Positions 1 through 7,976 of a stretch of 23,401 nt of DNA are shown here, piece by piece; the first letter of the stretch is position 1, and each line of letters starts with the position of its first letter. This DNA comes from CAUUCX01 sp041844835 (GTDB lineage Bacteria > Bacillota > Clostridia > Peptostreptococcales > Anaerovoracaceae). A program made the translations under genes and the position numbers. The notes below the pieces were generated by a model. The model was not told the DNA's origin and made no database searches. It saw nothing but the letters and a program-made list of their open reading frames with translations. The stretch lies in the NCBI GenBank assembly GCA_041844835.1, contig JBGZBU010000007.1:1-23401 (forward strand), in the 5' to 3' direction.

Positions 1-303
1 AATCTCTGTATCATGCCTCGGTATCAGCACATCCTCACAAACATCAAATACGTGGCCCATGAATTCCACAGTTCCCGTAATATGCTGAAGCGGCACTCGA
101 TTTCTTCGCTTTTCCACCTCATCAAAGTACAAATCCGCTTCTTTTTCCGAAATCGTATTGCCCCATGTTTTAAACAAGCCCATTTTATCAACGGAAAAAA
201 CGTGCATATATAGCGCTTCGGCATCATATTTAGGGCTTTCACATCCGGCTTCGGCGAGTTGCGTCTCCGCCATATTGATCATATCACGCACCGTTATACT
301 CAT
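1..303 (-). CDS. prmC: Peptide chain release factor methyltransferase PrmC (N-terminal part, cut by window edge)
   Basis: The gene reads leftward from an ATG at 303 and leaves the window after 101 codons with no stop. The family N5-methylates the glutamine of the GGQ motif in release factors RF1 and RF2. Only the N-terminal helical, release-factor-binding domain is visible. It ends with the family's conserved segment, here PLQHITGTVEFMG followed by VLIPRHDTE, which corresponds to the usual PLQYITG and PRPDTE motifs. The methyltransferase fold and its NPPY motif lie outside the window. The start codon overlaps the stop of the upstream YqhQ-like gene (ATGA at 303-300), which implies translational coupling. 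The order rho, DUF1385, prmC is common in clostridia, where prfA usually follows. Confidence 0.88.
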   Translation of the reverse strand, partial: MSITVRDMINMAETQLAEAGCESPKYDAEALYMHVFSVDKMGLFKTWGNTISEKEADLYFDEVEKRRNRVPLQHITGTVEFMGHVFDVCEDVLIPRHDTEI

Positions 304-1382
304 TCACACTCTCCTTCCGCTTCTGCCCGCTCATTTTTATCATCTTCGCACGTGCCGGCCACGATCCCCTCAAAATACGGCTCGTCCTTATCGACTAAAA
401 CGGCATTCATCGCAATGATCGCGATTTCAAGATGCTCATCATCAGGTTCCGCGGTAGTGAGTTTTTGCAGCAATATGCCGGGCATACTGAGAATTTTGAC
501 AATGCTGCTGTCGCTTCGGCCCGCCCATCTCAGCAATTCAAATGACAACCCCGCAATAACGGGAATAAGCAAAAGCCTTGAAATCACTCTAAATAGCAGC
601 CCCGGCCAGCCGAGCAGCGAGAACAAAATAAGCGAAATAATCATAACGAACATTAAAAAACTCGTCCCGCATCTCGGATGCAATGTATAAAATTCACGGC
701 AATTTTCAACCGTGAGCGCTTTGTTGTTCTCGTAGCAATGTATCGTTTTATGCTCTGCGCCATGATATTGAAAAACTCGATGAATATCTTTCATGCGGCT
801 TATCGCCGCTATATACGCCACAAACAGCAATATTCTAAACAAGCCCTCAATCAGGTTCAAAGCTATACTGTTTTTTATATAATGTCCGAGGAAATTCACT
901 ATCCACGTGGGGCCTATTACAAAAACCCCTATTGAGATAACAAGTGCGACAAGCACGGACCCGTACAGCATAAAATTCCACATTGCCCGCTGCCCTATTT
1001 TCCCCTCGATTCTTTCCGCAAATGTTTTTCGCGAACCTGCATCTTTCGCTTCCACGCCCTCTTCATCCGACGGACTCTCCGGGTATCTTGCCGATTCCGC
1101 ATTCTCCTCCTCGTAACGTTCAAGTAGATCCGCTGAGTACATCAGCGTTTTGGTCCCCTGCACGAGAGCGCCTATGAAAACGGCAACTCCGCGAAGGATC
1201 GGAACTTTTATAATCGGAGACGGCTGCGCTATCGCCTCCGTTTTCAGATGCACGGAATCGTCCGGAAGCCGCACCGCTGTCGCTATGCGCTCCTCCCCCC
1301 TCATCATTATGCCTTCTATTATTGCCTGCCCACCGATTTTTGTCGGGCACGCATCTTTGAGAAATATTTTTTCCAGATCCAT
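300..1382 (-). CDS. yqhQ: YqhQ-like DUF1385 family membrane protein
   Basis: A 360-residue integral membrane protein of unknown function. The N-terminus carries the family signature GGQAIIEGIMMRG, and the middle has the diagnostic YHGAEHKTIHCYE segment. Hydrophobic stretches lie around the middle (MLYGSVLVALVISIGVFVIG, then LFRILLFVAYIAAIS) and after the HGAEHK region (SFLMFVMIISLILFSLLG and following), so at least four membrane segments are likely. I chose the ATG at 1382, which follows a GAAAGGAAC sequence. A TTG at 1415 would overlap the end of rho and has a poorer ribosome site. The gene sits 25 bp after rho and overlaps prmC by 4 bp, so the three are probably one operon. The family is conserved, but no biochemical role can be read from the sequence. 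Confidence 0.88.
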   Translation of the reverse strand: MDLEKIFLKDACPTKIGGQAIIEGIMMRGEERIATAVRLPDDSVHLKTEAIAQPSPIIKVPILRGVAVFIGALVQGTKTLMYSADLLERYEEENAESARYPESPSDEEGVEAKDAGSRKTFAERIEGKIGQRAMWNFMLYGSVLVALVISIGVFVIGPTWIVNFLGHYIKNSIALNLIEGLFRILLFVAYIAAISRMKDIHRVFQYHGAEHKTIHCYENNKALTVENCREFYTLHPRCGTSFLMFVMIISLILFSLLGWPGLLFRVISRLLLIPVIAGLSFELLRWAGRSDSSIVKILSMPGILLQKLTTAEPDDEHLEIAIIAMNAVLVDKDEPYFEGIVAGTCEDDKNERAEAEGECE

Positions 1383-1407
1383 TATCCAGCTTGTTCCTTT
1401 CGGTATA

Positions 1408-2985
1408 TCAATCAATTCCCACTTTTTTTATTATCTCAATGAAATCCGCGTTACTGTATGTGTGTGACAGATGATCTATTATCACTTCCGTGACTTCCTG
1501 CACATCACGATTCGACAATGCCTTGCGCACATGCCAGATTGCCTCAAGCTCATCCTGCGACAGCAGGAGATCCTCTCGGCGCGTTCCGGATTTATTAAGA
1601 TCAACGGCAGGGAAAATTCGTTTTTCAGAGAGTTTTCTATCCAAATGCAATTCCATATTTCCGGTACCCTTAAATTCTTCAAATATGACGTCATCCATAC
1701 GACTGCCCGTTTCGATCAGAGCTGTTGCAAGAATTGTAATGCTGCCGCCCTCTTCAAGATTTCTGGCTGCTCCGAAAAACTTCTTGGGCTTGTGTAATGC
1801 TCCTGGATCCAGTCCTCCCGACAAAGTTCGCCCGGATGCGGGCACCACCATATTATATGCGCGAGCCAATCTCGTAATGCTGTCGAGCAATATCACGACA
1901 TCTTTCCCGTGCTCCGCGAGCCTCTGCGCCCGGGCAAGCACCATTTCCGCTACTTTTACGTGGTGCTGCGGCATTTCATCAAATGTAGAGTAAATGACCT
2001 CCCCGCCCCTTCTTAAAGAGCGCTTCATATCCGTTACTTCTTCGGGTCTTTCATCTATCAAAAGAACTATCATCTCTATTTCCGGATATTTTTCTTCAAT
2101 TGTGTTTGCAATGTTTTTGAGCAAAACCGTTTTTCCCGCTTTCGGAGCCGCCACTATAAGCCCGCGCTGTCCTTTTCCTATCGGAGCGACCAAGTCAATT
2201 ACACGAGTAGCCAGGTCGATAGGAGATTTTTCGAGGGATATGCGCTCATTTGGGAAAACCGGTGTCAAGCTGTCAAAATCCTTGCGCTTTACCGCTTTTT
2301 CCGGCTGCTCACCGTTTATTTCTTTTACAAACAGCAACGCTCCGAATTTTTCACCGTAATTCGGCTTGCGTGCGGATCCCCTGATCATGTCGCCCGTCTT
2401 CAGATTGAATCTTCTGATCTGAGCAGGTGAAACATAAACATCATCCGAACTGGTTAGGAAGTTTGAAAACCTCAAAAATCCGAAACCGCCCTCCGCAATC
2501 TCCAAAATCCCCTGTATGTCCTGTCTTGCTTCATCCGCAACTGCCTCTCCCCGTCTCTTGTATCCGGCCTGCGATGCATCCGATTTTTCAAATCTGCCTT
2601 GATTTCTGCTTCCACGTCTTTCGCTGCCAATTTCCCTTTCTTGCGTGATTTCCTGTGATCCCGCGATCTCTTTTTCTTCCGCATCCCGCTCCGCCTTCTC
2701 AGTCTCCTCCGCTGTCCGTTCCATTTTTTCGGCCTCTTTCGTATCCTCGGAACCGGAAGTTATTGATCCGTATCCGGTTTCCACGTCATCATTCAAAGAG
2801 GGCGACGCGACGGAAATGACGGAATCCCCCGAAGAAGCGGGCGACGATGAAAGCACTTTGATTATTTCATCAACAAGCTCCGCTTTGCGCATTATTGTAG
2901 TATTTTTGACGCCCATGGCTTTTGCCATCGCACGCAGTTCCACGATTTTTTTGGTTTTCAGTTCATTTTCACCTTGTTTAATCAT
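1408..2985 (-). CDS. rho: Transcription termination factor Rho
   Basis: A 525-residue hexameric RNA-dependent ATPase/helicase that ends untranslated transcripts. In order: an N-terminal helical domain (about 8-45); a charged, Glu/Arg-rich, low-complexity insert (about 50-155) that is not part of the catalytic fold; the cold-shock-like RNA-binding domain (about 157-235, with EGGFGFLRFS); and the RecA-like ATPase. The ATPase has the Walker A sequence APKAGKT near 280-286, the Walker B sequence VVILLDSI near 363-370, the Q-loop region PASGRTLSGGLDPGALHKP, and the R-loop region EEFKGTGNMELHLDR. All catalytic motifs are intact. The insert makes it longer than the roughly 420-residue E. coli form; such inserts are known in several Firmicutes and Actinobacteria. 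The start is the ATG at 2985; its ribosome site (GGGGAT) is mediocre. It is the first gene of the leftward rho-yqhQ-prmC group. Confidence 0.97.
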   Translation of the reverse strand: MIKQGENELKTKKIVELRAMAKAMGVKNTTIMRKAELVDEIIKVLSSSPASSGDSVISVASPSLNDDVETGYGSITSGSEDTKEAEKMERTAEETEKAERDAEEKEIAGSQEITQEREIGSERRGSRNQGRFEKSDASQAGYKRRGEAVADEARQDIQGILEIAEGGFGFLRFSNFLTSSDDVYVSPAQIRRFNLKTGDMIRGSARKPNYGEKFGALLFVKEINGEQPEKAVKRKDFDSLTPVFPNERISLEKSPIDLATRVIDLVAPIGKGQRGLIVAAPKAGKTVLLKNIANTIEEKYPEIEMIVLLIDERPEEVTDMKRSLRRGGEVIYSTFDEMPQHHVKVAEMVLARAQRLAEHGKDVVILLDSITRLARAYNMVVPASGRTLSGGLDPGALHKPKKFFGAARNLEEGGSITILATALIETGSRMDDVIFEEFKGTGNMELHLDRKLSEKRIFPAVDLNKSGTRREDLLLSQDELEAIWHVRKALSNRDVQEVTEVIIDHLSHTYSNADFIEIIKKVGID

Positions 2986-3074
2986 TCTTAGAATCCCCGG
3001 TTTCTTTCCTCTCCATTGATATATTCTTACACATTCTTATACAAATCGTTCGCTTTATTTATCCATACTCTACG

Positions 3075-3112
3075 GTCAACGATCGACTATCGACAGTCAA
3101 CTATCAGCTGTC
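3075..3112. repeat. Heptanucleotide tandem repeat, about 5.4 copies
   Basis: Units begin at 3075, 3082, 3089, 3096, 3103 and 3110 with exact 7-base spacing. Read on the plus strand they are gTCAACg, aTCGACt, aTCGACa, gTCAACt, aTCAGCt, gTCa. The consensus is RTCRACN. A weaker unit may precede at 3068. The array lies in the spacer between the SLH gene's end and the rho start, so it is within the likely 5' region of rho. Confidence 0.8.
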
Positions 3113-3167
3113 ATTTTCCGCGCCCGTTTCGCGCCGATAAATGCCGATAAATAATAATTTATAAAGT

Positions 3168-4301
3168 TCAGTTGGATGTAAATTCCACTATTTTCGCTCC
3201 GTCTGCGATAAATGTGGCATCTTTGCCCGCATAAAGCATTACCCAGCCGTCTTTCATTTTTGTCTCTTCCGTTTTTATATATACAATTTCGTGTCCCTCC
3301 GCATCCTGCAAGGTTATCAGCTGCATTCCGTCATCGATATTTTCCGCTTGAAGAATTCTTCCGCTGACCAATACCGGCTGGGATTGTATATGCACCTGCT
3401 GCTTTTTATTTCTGTCGATTGCAAGCGAACTGATAGCAAATATTTTATTTTTATCTATCGAGCCAAGTCCCGCTACAAACTTACCGTTGTATATTACATG
3501 CGCATCTTTATCAAATACCATATTGCCGATGCTGTTTTTATATGTCACGTAATCATGCTTTAAGCTGAATTTTGTGGCTTCAATGCTGCTTTTTTTGAAA
3601 TCATAAACGCGGTTTGCGATGGCGGCGAATTCACTGCGCTTCACACCCTGTCTCGGTTCAAATCGCACACTGCCGCTTTCGGTGAGTGATCCTTTCATGA
3701 TTCCATATCGATAAAGCAGATCTATATACTGCATCTCTCCGGCATGTATCTGTGCCATGTCCTCATACGGCACGAAGAAGACTCCGACAAAACCCTTTTC
3801 CATCGATTTTGCAATCCATGCGGCAACCTGCGCCCTTGGAGCGGGATTTCCTTTTGCTATTCCGTTATTGAAACCTGCCAATTCCGCCGGATTAAATATA
3901 TCTTTTTTCAGAAAATATGCAACGGCTCTCCGCGAATAGTCCGCTATTTCATGCTGATTGAGCAGCGTCAAATACTCCCCTGTATAATCCGTCTCGTCAT
4001 TGATGTTTCCGGACACCCTGAGAGCTCGATAAAGCATTACCGCTGCTTCTTCACAGGTTACATACTGCTCCGGTTTGTATGTGTAACTGCCGTCATAGCC
4101 CTTATATCCGTTTACAATCCCCTGTTGTGAGGCAAATTGAATGGATGTCGCCGCCCAATAATTTGCGGGAATATCTCGGAAATTGGTCGCCGCCGCCGAT
4201 TGCTCGGCATTTCCCCCGAAAACGGCGCTGAAAGTAACGAATGCCAGAATCGCGGCAATGTATTTTATTTTGCCGGCTTTCCTTAAAGTTGGAATATTCA
4301 T
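3168..4301 (-). CDS. S-layer homology (SLH) domain protein, secreted
   Basis: A 377-residue exported wall-associated protein. Residues 1-37 form a signal peptide: a basic start, a hydrophobic core at about 13-29, then a small-residue cleavage region near QSAAA. Three SLH repeats follow: about 41-95 (FRDIPANYWA ... KPEQYVTCEEAAVMLYRAL), about 110-168 (degenerate), and about 180-235 (YEDMAQIH ... FEPRQGVKRSEFAAIANRV). SLH triads typically bind pyruvylated secondary cell-wall polymers. The last 140 residues are a mostly beta-like tail of unknown function. I chose the ATG at 4301 because AAGGAG lies upstream and it starts the signal peptide; the frame stays open to 4439, but that would bury the signal. 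The neighbouring LCP gene, an enzyme class that attaches wall polymers, fits an envelope role. Confidence 0.85.
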   Translation of the reverse strand: MNIPTLRKAGKIKYIAAILAFVTFSAVFGGNAEQSAAATNFRDIPANYWAATSIQFASQQGIVNGYKGYDGSYTYKPEQYVTCEEAAVMLYRALRVSGNINDETDYTGEYLTLLNQHEIADYSRRAVAYFLKKDIFNPAELAGFNNGIAKGNPAPRAQVAAWIAKSMEKGFVGVFFVPYEDMAQIHAGEMQYIDLLYRYGIMKGSLTESGSVRFEPRQGVKRSEFAAIANRVYDFKKSSIEATKFSLKHDYVTYKNSIGNMVFDKDAHVIYNGKFVAGLGSIDKNKIFAISSLAIDRNKKQQVHIQSQPVLVSGRILQAENIDDGMQLITLQDAEGHEIVYIKTEETKMKDGWVMLYAGKDATFIADGAKIVEFTSN

Positions 4302-4409
4302 AATACTCTTTATGCTCCTTTCTTGTGATTTTTTTATCACACCATCATTATGCTGTCGCACTCTAAAAGTAAAAAATGCAGAACCTGTTTTTATTTGTAA
4401 AATTTGGGC

Positions 4410-4439
4410 TTTTTTGAGTCTCATTTTTTTGAGTCTCAT
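4410..4439. repeat. Exact 15-bp tandem duplication
   Basis: The unit TTTTTTGAGTCTCAT occurs twice back to back, at 4410-4424 and 4425-4439, in the region upstream of the SLH gene. It is perfect, so the duplication is recent or maintained. The GAGTCTC core is nearly palindromic. Confidence 0.85.
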
Positions 4440-4449
4440 CGATTCTTAA

Positions 4450-4490
4450 GACAGCTCGGCTGTGGCGACAATGTGACCACAGCTGCTGTC
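4450..4490. other. Imperfect inverted repeat between the LCP and SLH genes
   Basis: GACAGC then GCTGTGG at 4450-4465 can pair with CCACAGC and CTGTC at 4477-4490, with a small internal bulge and an 11-base loop. It lies about 75 bp past the LCP stop. No clear run of T follows on the minus strand, so it is a weak candidate for a terminator or for an operator or leader structure ahead of the SLH gene. Confidence 0.4.
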
Positions 4491-4564
4491 CTCATACTTT
4501 TGTTTAATGAACTCGTACTTTTATACTTCCTGAATTTGTATAGATCTAATGAATAATAAGAATC

Positions 4565-5581
4565 TTATTCTTCCGATGTCTCCTCATCTTCCTCAGGCTC
4601 GTTGGAGCGGTAAAGAGAATCTATCAATTGCTTGATTTCTTCCGGCTTGGGATATACATACCACGGCGCTTCTCCTTGCGGAGTTAACGGGATTACATAA
4701 GTATTTGTCGAATCATCTTTCATTCGGGCGGCTTTCGTTGCAAGCGAGAGACCGGTTTTCAAATCAATATCCGAGTCAAGTTCCTTTAAAGCAACTTTTG
4801 CCACTTTAGGGAAACCGAGACCCAATGCCTGTTTCATCGCATTTTTCATGAATTGCTGCTGTGCCTTGATTCTTCCGATGTCCGCCTCGGCATAACCCTT
4901 GCGATAACGAAGGAATTGCATCGCCTGATCCCCGTTAAGCACCTGCTCGCCGGCTTTAAGGTGAATCTTTAAAGGCGGCTTGTCGTACGGATCCTCATAA
5001 TCCATATCCCTCTCCAAATTCATGGGTACGCCACCCATTGCGTCAACGACCTTTTTAACACCTGCGTAATCCACTACGGCGTAGTAGTTGATCGGAATAT
5101 CGTTTAAAACCTCGGATACCGCCTTCGCAGTATTCATCGGGTCTTTGCGGAAAGAGGCATTTATTTTTCGCTCAGCCGCACCGGTATATCCGGGCCTTTC
5201 ATAATATGTATCGCGCGGCACCGAAATTATGTCCATTTGCTTGCCCTTGCGGTCAAAACTGCACAGCATCAGCGTGTCGCTCATCCCTTGATTAACCCCT
5301 ATCAACAGGACATTGACTCTATCCGCATATTTAAATTGACTATAGTATTCGGTATTGCCCGGTACAAATTCTCCTATTTCTTCCGTTGTCTGATTCTTCT
5401 TGTTTTTTCCGTCTTTTAAGAAAGGATGCCATGACCCCAGTTTTTCCAACCCGTAGTGCCCGGCTACAAGAATAATCAGACAGAGTATAAACGCTGTAAG
5501 AAAAAACCTCAACGGAGATTTTTTCCTGTTTTTATTTTTTTTGATTTTATTCGTTTTCCCCTCAGCAGCATTTTTTTTCAT
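4565..5581 (-). CDS. LytR-CpsA-Psr (LCP) family cell-wall polymer ligase
   Basis: A 338-residue membrane-anchored enzyme. The family transfers lipid-linked anionic glycopolymers, such as teichoic acids or capsule, onto peptidoglycan outside the cell. A Lys-rich cytoplasmic tail (1-22) precedes one membrane segment at about 26-42. The LCP domain then runs from about 88 to 250. Visible family signatures are NVLLIGVNQGMSDTLML, ISVPRDTYY, KINASF, VDAMGGVPMNL, and LRYRKGYAEADIGRIKAQQQ. The last holds the Arg/Asp residues that contact the pyrophosphate. The C-terminus is very acidic (EPEEDEETSEE). The start ATG at 5581 has a GGGAG site. A promoter with an extended -10 about 500 bp upstream is listed separately. 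Substrate specificity cannot be inferred. Confidence 0.93.
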   Translation of the reverse strand: MKKNAAEGKTNKIKKNKNRKKSPLRFFLTAFILCLIILVAGHYGLEKLGSWHPFLKDGKNKKNQTTEEIGEFVPGNTEYYSQFKYADRVNVLLIGVNQGMSDTLMLCSFDRKGKQMDIISVPRDTYYERPGYTGAAERKINASFRKDPMNTAKAVSEVLNDIPINYYAVVDYAGVKKVVDAMGGVPMNLERDMDYEDPYDKPPLKIHLKAGEQVLNGDQAMQFLRYRKGYAEADIGRIKAQQQFMKNAMKQALGLGFPKVAKVALKELDSDIDLKTGLSLATKAARMKDDSTNTYVIPLTPQGEAPWYVYPKPEEIKQLIDSLYRSNEPEEDEETSEE

Positions 5582-5610
5582 CCGTTTCTCCCGTTTTTCT
5601 TATTTCTCCA

Positions 5611-5661
5611 TTTCCAATTTTCAATATTTTCAATTTTTGATTTTCGATTTTCAATATTTTT
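5611..5661. repeat. Degenerate T-rich tandem repeat
   Basis: The plus strand reads as variations on ATTTTCAAT and TTTTGATTTTCGA, for example aattttcaat, attttcaatt and gattttcaat, in about five imperfect copies. It lies in the leader of the LCP gene. Related words (GATTTTCGA) recur at 7391 in another spacer. Confidence 0.6.
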
Positions 5662-5691
5662 CACGTTGTGTTCTCTGTTTTTTATTTTTTC

Positions 5692-5727
5692 TTTTTTGTT
5701 TGAGGCTTTGATTCTGCTGCAGTTTTT
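5692..5727 (+). repeat. Noncoding copy of a parB linker segment
   Basis: These 36 bases match 14160-14195, inside parB, at 35 of 36 positions and in the same orientation. The single difference is C at 5717 against T at 14185. The central words are TTGTTTGAGGCTTTG and TGCAGTTTTT. Similarity continues about 8 bases further left if one T is allowed as an indel. No reading frame uses it here. Confidence 0.85.
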
Positions 5728-6055
5728 ATGCAAATTTGCTCTTATTTCTCACAAATTTGTTGTTGTTTTCTCACAAAACCTCTGCCGCAGTTTCCAATTT
5801 TGCTGTATGCGCTTGCCGGAAGCATTTGCTTTAAATGATAAATCGCAATTGGGCGATCGATCCTGTATCTCCCCCATTTATACGCCATTGCTTGTGCTGC
5901 GACCCCGAACCACACACAGCTTTTGAGCTCGTACTTGATCGCGAAATGCCAAGCACACAATAACCGCGAATCGAGCAAACCGCCGCGGTTGTTATATCAT
6001 GACAACGGACTCCGGCATGATCAAATGGTTGCTTCATATCGGCAACGCCGCATTG

Positions 6056-6076
6056 CTCAACACCCATAGTGTTGAG
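6056..6076. promoter_or_regulatory. Perfect 8-bp palindrome downstream of the LCP promoter
   Basis: CTCAACAC (6056-6063), a five-base spacer CCATA, then GTGTTGAG (6069-6076). If the extended -10 at 6095-6103 is used, this sits about +12 to +32 of the leftward transcript. It could be a repressor operator or a 5' UTR stem. No matching regulator is recognised. Confidence 0.5.
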
Positions 6077-6094
6077 TGTATAATGAACGCAACT

Positions 6095-6103
6095 ATTATA
6101 TCA
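6095..6103 (-). promoter_or_regulatory. Extended -10 promoter, probably for the LCP gene
   Basis: On the minus strand the sequence is TGATATAAT, an extended -10 (TGnTATAAT) with a consensus hexamer. The hexamer 17 bp upstream, TTCCAC, is a poor -35, which extended -10 promoters tolerate. It points toward the LCP gene about 500 bp away, which implies a long untranslated leader. Confidence 0.45.
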
Positions 6104-6160
6104 TATATGCGTTTTATGTGGAAATTTTATTGTTGCAATTTTTTTATCCATCCGAAACTA

Positions 6161-7363
6161 TCATCCGAGACCGGCCACACCCGAGGTTTCATATTTAATA
6201 GCCGCGACATTGTAACTCATTATAGCTTGTTCAAGCGCCATCTCGGCAGCTGAAACGGCGAGTTCCGCATTTTCGACATCGGATCTCAGATTGAGTCCCG
6301 CACTGAATGTTACCTGCGCAATACGCAATTGTTTTCGCGCAAGCACAAGCGCATCGTCTTCATGTCTGACAGCGTCATAACGTCTCATCATCTCATCATA
6401 TTTTTCTTGAATCTCCGACTCCAATGTGGCGGGTTTACTTTTCATGTTGATTTCCGCCAAATCCAAGTTATTTTTCGCATCTATATACGCTGTCGAATCT
6501 CTCGGATACGCTCCGACTTCTGCAAAAGCTATTTGGGCTTGCTTCAAATTATACTCAGCCTCGGACATGAATATGCCGTTCTTTTTCGCCTCCGCAATTA
6601 TCTCTCCGACTTTCTTCTCGGGCAGAGTTTGTACAGCCACGTTGCTTATCAAATTCACCTCCTGATTCAAGTCGAATCCCATGTAACGATTGAATTTGTT
6701 TTTCATGGTTTGGAGAGAATTCTTTGCAGTTTCCAGATCTTTTTTTGATGAGGAAAAACTCTTGTCCGCATTCAGCATATCCAATTTAGACGTCAGCCCC
6801 GCGTTGTACTTCAGCTTCGCTATTTCATACTGCTTTTCCGCTATTTTAAAACGTTTCTCCGCCATCAGAAGATTGTTTTTCGTATGCTTGTAATTGAAAT
6901 AAAGCTCAAATGTCTGAATTCTGTTGTTGACCTTGCGCGCTTCTTTGTTTCGTTCAATCACATCATAAAAATGATTTCGTGCCAGCCGCAGTTTGTCCGC
7001 CTCGTAAGTATCTCGCCCGCCTGATTTGATGAGCGAAGAATAATTCTGAGATAATGCTTTATAACTGCCGTATTCTTTTTTCCCTTCGATTGTTGCCAAA
7101 TCACCGCCGGGCCCCTTATCAAAAGCCTCGTATGCCCCTTCAATGCTTAAATTGATCACCTTGGGAACGGGCTGCTTGGCGGATGCAGTCGCCTTTGTTG
7201 TCGCCGTACTGTCCGCGAAGACAACAGATATTTGGCCTATTACAGCTGTAACAATCATCACTGTTGAAAGGAAAATTCCTGCTTTTTTCTTTATTCTTTC
7301 ATATCTTCTTTTTCTGCTTTTGTATGTCCCATGTACGTTTTCATAATTTGCTTGTTTTTTCAT
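6161..7363 (-). CDS. TolC-like (outer membrane efflux protein family) coiled-coil protein
   Basis: A 400-residue exported protein with the TolC/OEP pattern: two similar halves of long amphipathic helices. A basic N-region of about 27 residues and a hydrophobic segment near 29-49 ending VVFADS look like a long signal peptide. Family-like stretches include FKIAEKQYEIAKLKYNAGLT followed by SKLDMLNADKSF in the first half. ARKQLRIAQVTFSAGLNLRS and DVENAELAVSAAEMALEQA occupy the equivalent place in the second half. In Gram-negatives TolC forms the outer-membrane duct of efflux systems. Relatives without an established duct function occur in many clostridia, so its role here is unknown. There is no SLH domain in it. 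The start ATG at 7363 has a strong AAGGGGG site. No efflux pump genes are adjacent. Confidence 0.82.
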   Translation of the reverse strand: MKKQANYENVHGTYKSRKRRYERIKKKAGIFLSTVMIVTAVIGQISVVFADSTATTKATASAKQPVPKVINLSIEGAYEAFDKGPGGDLATIEGKKEYGSYKALSQNYSSLIKSGGRDTYEADKLRLARNHFYDVIERNKEARKVNNRIQTFELYFNYKHTKNNLLMAEKRFKIAEKQYEIAKLKYNAGLTSKLDMLNADKSFSSSKKDLETAKNSLQTMKNKFNRYMGFDLNQEVNLISNVAVQTLPEKKVGEIIAEAKKNGIFMSEAEYNLKQAQIAFAEVGAYPRDSTAYIDAKNNLDLAEINMKSKPATLESEIQEKYDEMMRRYDAVRHEDDALVLARKQLRIAQVTFSAGLNLRSDVENAELAVSAAEMALEQAIMSYNVAAIKYETSGVAGLG

Positions 7364-7411
7364 TTCGTAATCCCCCTTACTTCCCTTTTTGATTTTCGAC
7401 TGTCTTTTTTT

Positions 7412-7456
7412 GCTTACAGAATATTCATTTTTTGGCTTGCAGAATATTTATTTTTG
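7412..7456. repeat. Imperfect 22-23 bp tandem duplication
   Basis: Copy one at 7412-7434 starts GCTTACAGAATATTCATTTT. Copy two at 7435-7456 starts GCTTGCAGAATATTTATTTT. They differ by two substitutions and one T. They lie in the leader region of the TolC-like gene. Confidence 0.75.
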
Positions 7457-7976
7457 ACATTTCCCATTTTTGAATATTCATTCCCGTTTCCCAATCTCAA
7501 CTCTCCCTATCCTACTTCCCTTTAATTTATCTTTCTGCGCTCTGCGCGCCATGTTCTCCGCATTCTCCGCGTTTTTTACCTATATGTTCTCTGCATTTTC
7601 CATATTCCCTAAAGTCATCTTTTCGACGCTGCCGTCTGAATTCCTGAGCTCCTGAGAATTTCCAAATGCCATGAATCCACATGCACAGTTTATTGCTTTT
7701 ACCTGTTGTGGTCAAGGGATTTAAAAGAATTTAATCTCTCTGCAATAAAACTTATTTGCCGCATCATCTCTCCTTTTCAGCAGACATGTCGCAAGCATGT
7801 TAAAAACAAGCGCTTTCCTCTTTAGTATACACTTGCATCCCTATACCTATGTGTATATATTTTGTTATGCGTATATTCTGTATACATCCGCACTTCAACG
7901 TTCAGCCCGGAAAATTCGGCAGGCACTGTAGAGATGAAGACTAAAGCGGATGATGTGCTGCACCGCCGGTTTACTA

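Larger units (their letters stand above)
5582..6160. other. Intergenic region between the LCP and TolC-like genes
   Basis: I see no gene in these 579 bp. The part nearest the LCP gene (5590-5690) is strongly T-rich on the plus strand with degenerate words. Position 5692 begins a near-exact copy of a piece of parB. The part near 6056-6103 holds a palindrome and a promoter reading toward the LCP gene. No terminator hairpin is evident just after the TolC-like gene's stop. Confidence 0.6.

Noticed and set aside
24..242. Many open frames overlapping the assigned genes on the other strand or in other frames
   Set aside because: They lack ribosome sites and family motifs and lie within well-supported genes; the true frame at the left edge is prmC.
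4551..4572. A short AT-only inverted repeat at the LCP stop codon
   Set aside because: AT-only pairing without GC stem or T-run; too weak for a terminator.
6079..6084. A plus-strand TATAAT next to the palindrome at 6056
   Set aside because: No -35 at suitable distance and no plus-strand gene follows; the region is explained by the opposite promoter.
7805..7820. A cre-like sequence (ACAAGCGCTTTCC) upstream of aroF and the TolC-like gene
   Set aside because: Two mismatches to the usual catabolite-response consensus and no clear promoter relation; such matches occur by chance.
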